Origin: Chaetoderma sp. LZ-2023a
Lineage: Eukaryota > Mollusca > Caudofoveata > Chaetodermatida > Chaetodermatidae
Assembly (NCBI GenBank): GCA_034401795.1
Contig: CM067359.1
Coordinates: 144,528,233-144,592,232 of the forward strand
DNA length: 64,000 nucleotides
Direction: 5' to 3'
Both the position numbers and the translations under genes were made by a program. The notes below the pieces were generated by a model. It was not told the origin of the DNA. It saw nothing but the letters and a program-made list of their open reading frames with translations, and did no database searches. Positions within the stretch are counted from its first letter, which is position 1. The number at the start of each line of letters is the position of its first letter. Of this stretch, positions 59,745 through 64,000 are shown in pieces.

Positions 59745-62440
59745 GTGAAATTCAGGCTTGGCATGGCATGAGGGCCTTATTAGGGCAAACATTTTACATG
59801 TGAATGGATATGATTTTCTACATAGGCTGGCACCCATCTTGGATTTCCGGACAATTTTCCCACATTTTAAAAAAATCTCCAGAACCACTGAACGGAATGA
59901 GCTGAAATTTTGTCAGAAGCAGCGGAGAGTGGGTCCATACAAAGTTTGTTCAAGAGAAGTTAATAGCTCGAAAAACATGGATTTCCGTATGGACAAATCT
60001 GCATCAAAAATTCTAAAGCCAGATGACAAAGCCACACTGCAGACAGACCTGAATGAGCTAGCAGAGTGGTCAAACACTTGGCTTCTCCGCTTCCACCCAG
60101 ACAAATGCGTCCAAATGAGCTTCGGGCGACCAAATGTAGAAGCAAGTTTCTACCATATTACAGCCGAAGGGAAAAACCATGAAATTTTAAAATCGAAAGA
60201 AGAAAAGGACATTGGACTGATTATAGGTGAATCACTAAACTTCGAGAGACACATTACAGAGAAGGTGAATGAAGCAAACAGTATGGTTGGAATTATTCGT
60301 AGAGCCTATCTCAATCTAAACGAGAAAAAACTTTGTACCATTATACAAGGCAATGGTAAGGAGCCATCTAGACTATGCCGCAGCTGTATGGTGCCCATAT
60401 AAAAAATCAGTCATCACACTCATAGAAAATGTACAGAGAAGAGCAACCAAACAGATACCTGGTCTACGGGAACTCAGCTATGAGGAAAGACTAAAAAGAC
60501 CGAAACTGCCAACCTTGGCATTCCGCATAGTCCGCGGTGATATGATCGCGGTATACAAACTGCTGCATGGTGTATATGACGAAGATGTAGGATCTCTATT
60601 AACATTTAGAGATGAGGTAGTGCAGAGAGAGGATGGCAGGGGACATGACAAGAAAATCTTTGAGATGAGGGCAAAACCAAACGTTCGTAGAAACTGTTTT
60701 CCAGTTCGAGTCCCAAAAATCTGGAATAAGCTACCTAAATCTGTTGTTGAAGCTCCGTCTGTGAATGCATTCAAGGCCCGTCTAGATAGATACTGGAGAG
60801 ACCAACCATTAGTATATGACTATACAGCACCTATTGAAACCAGAACAGAAAGAGCACAATATGATGATGAAGAAGATCTGACCATTGAGGCATAAGCCTG
60901 CGGTCAGAAACAACCTAAGTAAACCTATAGCTTTCCGGCGGCGATGTTGAATATTTTATTTAATGGATTTTGATGCCCAAATCTGGCATTTTCGAATTTG
61001 TTCGATCGACGGTTGGCTGCCATCTTAGATTCATTTCCCGCCAAATGCCCCCCATAGTAAAGCAATTAGAAAGTTAAAATGCCTTCTCCTCGGAAACCAC
61101 TGGGTGGATTTCAATTATATTTTGCAGGAAGCATCGTTAGGTAATAGAGATCTGATTTTGATCAAACAACGCTGGTCGGCCTATTAGGCGGGCGGCCATT
61201 TTGGATTTTGTTGTATTTCGGGAAACGTTTTTAAAACTCTTCTCCTCTGAAACCACTTGGCGGATTGATTCAAAACTCAAAGGCACTTAGGAGGAGAGAA
61301 CAGATGCGGGAGGTTCATGGGCGGTCGTTCACCAATAGCTATAGAAATATCATCTAGGGCATCGGCTGAACCAAGTTTGTTCAAGGGAATTTGATTAGCC
61401 AGGAAATTGGGTGGCCATCTTGAATGACCTAGTTTTCGTGAAAACGACTTCTTCTCCAGAACCGCTGAAGGGATCGAGCTAAAATTTAGCTGATATGATT
61501 AGGGACTGAGGGGCATTAGAGTTTGTTCAAGAGAAATTGATATGTCCAAAAACCTGGCCGCCATCGACCAATCAAAATTCAGCATGATTGGTGGCCATTT
61601 TGAATTTTTTTATTTGTTGAAATTTGAAGCGAAAATTGGTTTTACACACATTTTTGGGTCTTCTGATTCCAAATTTGCCATTTTCAATACTGTCGGACGA
61701 ACGGTTTGGCGGCCATCTCGGATCGTTTTCCCGCCAAATTCCTCCATAGTAAAGCAATTGGAAAATTTAAATTCCTTCTCCTCGGAAACCACTGGGTGAA
61801 TTTCAATTATATTTTGCAGGAAGCATTGTTAGGTAATAGAGATCTGATTTTGTTCAAACAACGCTGGTCTTCCTATTAGGCCAGTGGCCATTTTGGATTT
61901 TGTAGTATTTTGGGAAACGTATTTAAAAATCTTCTCCGAAACCACTTGGCGGATTGATTCAAAACTCATGAAATATTATCTAGGGCATCGGCTGAACCAA
62001 GTTTGTTCAAGGGAATTTGATTGGCCAGGAACTTGGGTGGCCATCTTGAATGACCTAGTTTTCGTGAAAACGACTTCTGCTCCTGAACTGCTGGACGGAT
62101 CGGGCCGAAATTTGGCTCGTATGATTAGGGACGGAGGGGCATTACAGTTTGCTCAAGAAAAATTGAATGGTCAAAAACCATGGTTGCCATCGACCAATCA
62201 AAATTCAGCATGATTGGCGGCCATTTTGAATTTTTTAATTTGTTGTAATTTGAAGCCGAAATTGGTTTTACATAGGTTTTTGGGTCTTAAGATTCCAAAT
62301 TTGCCATTTTCAATACTGTGGGATGAACGGTTTGGCGGCCATCTTGGATCGTTTTCCAACCAAAATTGCCAATACTAAAGCAATTGGAGAATTGAATTGT
62401 CTTCCTCTCAAGAAGAACTGGGACGATTTCATTTATATTA
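59745..62440 (-). mobile_element. R2-family repeat in reverse orientation, with ~690-bp internal repeats
   Basis: Blocks complementary to the 19.9-21.8 kb repeat: GGCCATCTTGAATGACCTAG and CATCTAGGGCATCGGCTGAA. Internal units begin near 61011, 61698 and 62326 (GCCATCT-GGATCGTTTTCC, TAGTAAAGCAATTGGA). A LINE fragment interrupts it at 59985-60895. The terminal hairpin was not found. Confidence 0.6.
59985..60895 (+). pseudogene. 5'-truncated LINE, C-terminal part of ORF2
   Basis: Reads KPDDKATLQTDLNELAEWSN, LLRFHPDKCVQMSFG, then after one frameshift near 60340-60355 MVRSHLDYAAAVWCPYKKSV, NVQRRATKQIPGLRELSYEE, LPTLAFRIVRGDMIAVYKLL and NCFPVRVPKIWNKLPKSVVE to the stop at 60895. This is the standard post-catalytic RT and C-terminal region of CR1/L2-type LINEs. 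The catalytic motif and everything upstream are missing, and R2 satellite sequence lies on both sides, so it is a 5'-truncated insertion. Confidence 0.85.
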
Positions 62441-62652
62441 TTTTTACTGCCGTTGTTGACACACGATTGTTTGTTTTTCAAATCCACATTCAATGATGGG
62501 TAGACTGGTCAGATAATTCCATAAAACTGACAGCATTAATCCAACTTGATCAAATCTAAGAGGCTATTTAGGCTCTAAGCCACCTATAAGGTTCTCGTCT
62601 TAGCGACTAGGATGCTAGCCGCCTGGCCCCCGGTGCAAGCCACTTGTGGCTA

Positions 62653-62656
<4 letters not shown>

Positions 62657-62721
<65 letters not shown>
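62657..62721. repeat. (ATT)n microsatellite, LINE tail
   Basis: About 22 TTA units at the 3' end of the minus-strand LINE. Confidence 0.9.
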
Positions 62722-62722
<1 letters not shown>

Positions 62723-63930
62723 GGGTGTTTTAGTGATTTTGGGTCTGGGTGTTATTATACCTAGTTGCTGACTGCCATGGTGATAAACTGTTGGTGCTTG
62801 GTGAAACATTGTGTTAATATTTACTGATGATCGTATTCTTAATGTTTTGTTTAAATACCAATTGTGTTAGGATTTGTGTGCGTAAGTTAGTGTCTGTACT
62901 ATTCCATAATTGTATTGCTTAGTATGATGGTGTTTATTGAGCTGCCTGTGTTCGGTGGTAGGCTGTGTATAGGTTATTGTGTGATCTTGTGTTATGAGAA
63001 TGTATGTCTGGCTGTTTGGTAAATATATTTGAAAAGGATACGGGTAGATTGCCATTGATAGTAGTCCCTAAGAACAGTGTATAGTTGGACCCTTCCAATG
63101 ATCTCAAGTTTGAGGATTTTGTTTATTTTGAAAATATCTTGTCTCTCTGCTGTTTGGGTGAATAGTTTAATAGATTGTTTTTGTACTGATTTTAGTTTTG
63201 TTAGCTTATTTTTATGTGTGTTAGTCCAAACAGCATTACAGTATGATAGATGAGGGGGGATTAGTATAGGTCTTTTATGATATTTGGCGGACGTTATTGC
63301 CTGAGTCTGCACATGATACCAATGTTCTTTGCTACCTTAGATATAACTGTTTCTATATGCTTCTCCCAAGTTAGGTTCTTATCCAGATATACTCCTAAAA
63401 ATTTGGCATATTTGGCTTCCTGAATTTTCTGATTATTTATGCGAAATATAGGGAGAGCAGTTTTTCTTACTTTCGAGGATTTTGTGAAAAGTATGTAATT
63501 AGTTTTGTCAACGTTTAGGGATAGTTTAGGGATACTTTAAACCAAATTGTTATTTTTACCATTTCGCTCTTTACATTTGTGTACAGCGAGTTAATATCTT
63601 TGTGGCTGCTGAAAGCATTGGTATCATCTGCAAATAAGATTAGTGATAGATGTTTATAGGAATTAGGAAGGTCATTCATGTATAGTAGGAACAGCAGAGG
63701 TCCTGGAATTGAACCTTGGAGTACACCACAGATTAATTTTCCATTTTCAGATATGGTACCGTTAAATTGAACGCATTGTACCATATCAGTCAAATAGCTT
63801 TCTATCCAGTCTAATGCAGTGCCTCTAATTCCATAGTAGGATAACCTTTTTAGTAAAATTTCATGGTCAATGGTATCAAATGCTTTGGAAAGGTAAAAAA
63901 ATACACTCACAGCGTGTTGATTTGTTCATA
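62657..63930 (-). pseudogene. CR1/L2-like LINE, reverse-transcriptase fragment with (AAT)n tail
   Basis: 63910-63515 is a clean RT core: SKAFDTIDHEILLKRLSYYG, GVLQGSIPGPLLFLLYMNDL and ILFADDTNAFSS with the catalytic ADD. Then, after frame changes, PHLSYCNAVWTNTHKNKLTK and SVQKQSIKLFTQTAE (63312-62992). The minus-strand 3' end is the (AAT)n at 62721-62657, as expected for the microsatellite tail of such LINEs. The upstream side is cut by the (ACGC)n at 63934. Confidence 0.85.
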
Positions 63931-63933
63931 TTG

Positions 63934-63936
63934 TCA

Positions 63937-64000
<64 letters not shown>
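63934..64000 (+). repeat. (CGCA)n microsatellite to the window edge
   Basis: Uninterrupted ACGC/GCAC units for at least 67 bp. Confidence 0.95.

Overview
This is eukaryotic, repeat-rich genomic DNA. It looks like an invertebrate metazoan, most likely marine and lophotrochozoan-like (mollusc or brachiopod type); that placement is inference from repeat style only. There is no operon structure, Shine-Dalgarno signal or long chain of host ORFs.

The one host gene I can support is SSR3, the gamma subunit of the translocon-associated protein (TRAP) complex. It lies on the minus strand from 57958 to 26698 and has five exons (57820-57958, 55034-55160, 32123-32212, 29471-29602, 26698-26764). The splice phases all agree, the GT/AG sites are visible, the product is 184 aa, and an AATAAA lies 37 nt past the stop. 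Its four introns carry most of the mobile DNA. Intron 2 alone is 22.8 kb.

Layout. 1-2114: a 704-codon open frame (minus strand, running off the left edge) from a multi-copy family with zinc-finger-like motifs. 14.6-17.8 kb: a second, broken member of the same family, whose visible C-terminal half has a FEN/XPG-type nuclease motif order plus a CXC cysteine motif. 2.8-11.3 kb: dispersed palindromic MITE-like repeats, a Helitron/HINE-like repeat, an ~810-bp tandem duplication and microsatellites. 11.8-13.9 kb: a decayed LINE. 19-25.4 kb: two more HINE-like repeats (one holding a 151-bp satellite with 453-bp higher-order structure) and ten perfect copies of a 47-bp unit. 26.7-58 kb: SSR3 with, in its introns, a near-intact Tc1 element (intron 3), and in intron 2 a Penelope-like element followed by a 14.8-kb element with ~0.85-kb terminal inverted repeats. 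58-64 kb: repeat tails, a 5'-truncated LINE nested in satellite-like repeat, another LINE, and microsatellites.

The most unusual object is the 14.8-kb inverted-repeat element (36482-51260). Its left half carries about a dozen tightly packed short genes, one pair overlapping by ATGA, others separated by 2-40 bp. They include small membrane proteins, a signal-peptide protein and an acidic-repeat protein. The organisation resembles a midsize DNA virus or Polinton/Maverick-like element, but I see no DNA polymerase B, integrase or packaging ATPase. A DIRS-type tyrosine-recombinase retroelement occupies its right half. Each terminal repeat carries two tRNA-like Pol III A/B-box modules. All genes in it show frameshifts or stops, or are too short to judge, so it is probably a fossil copy.
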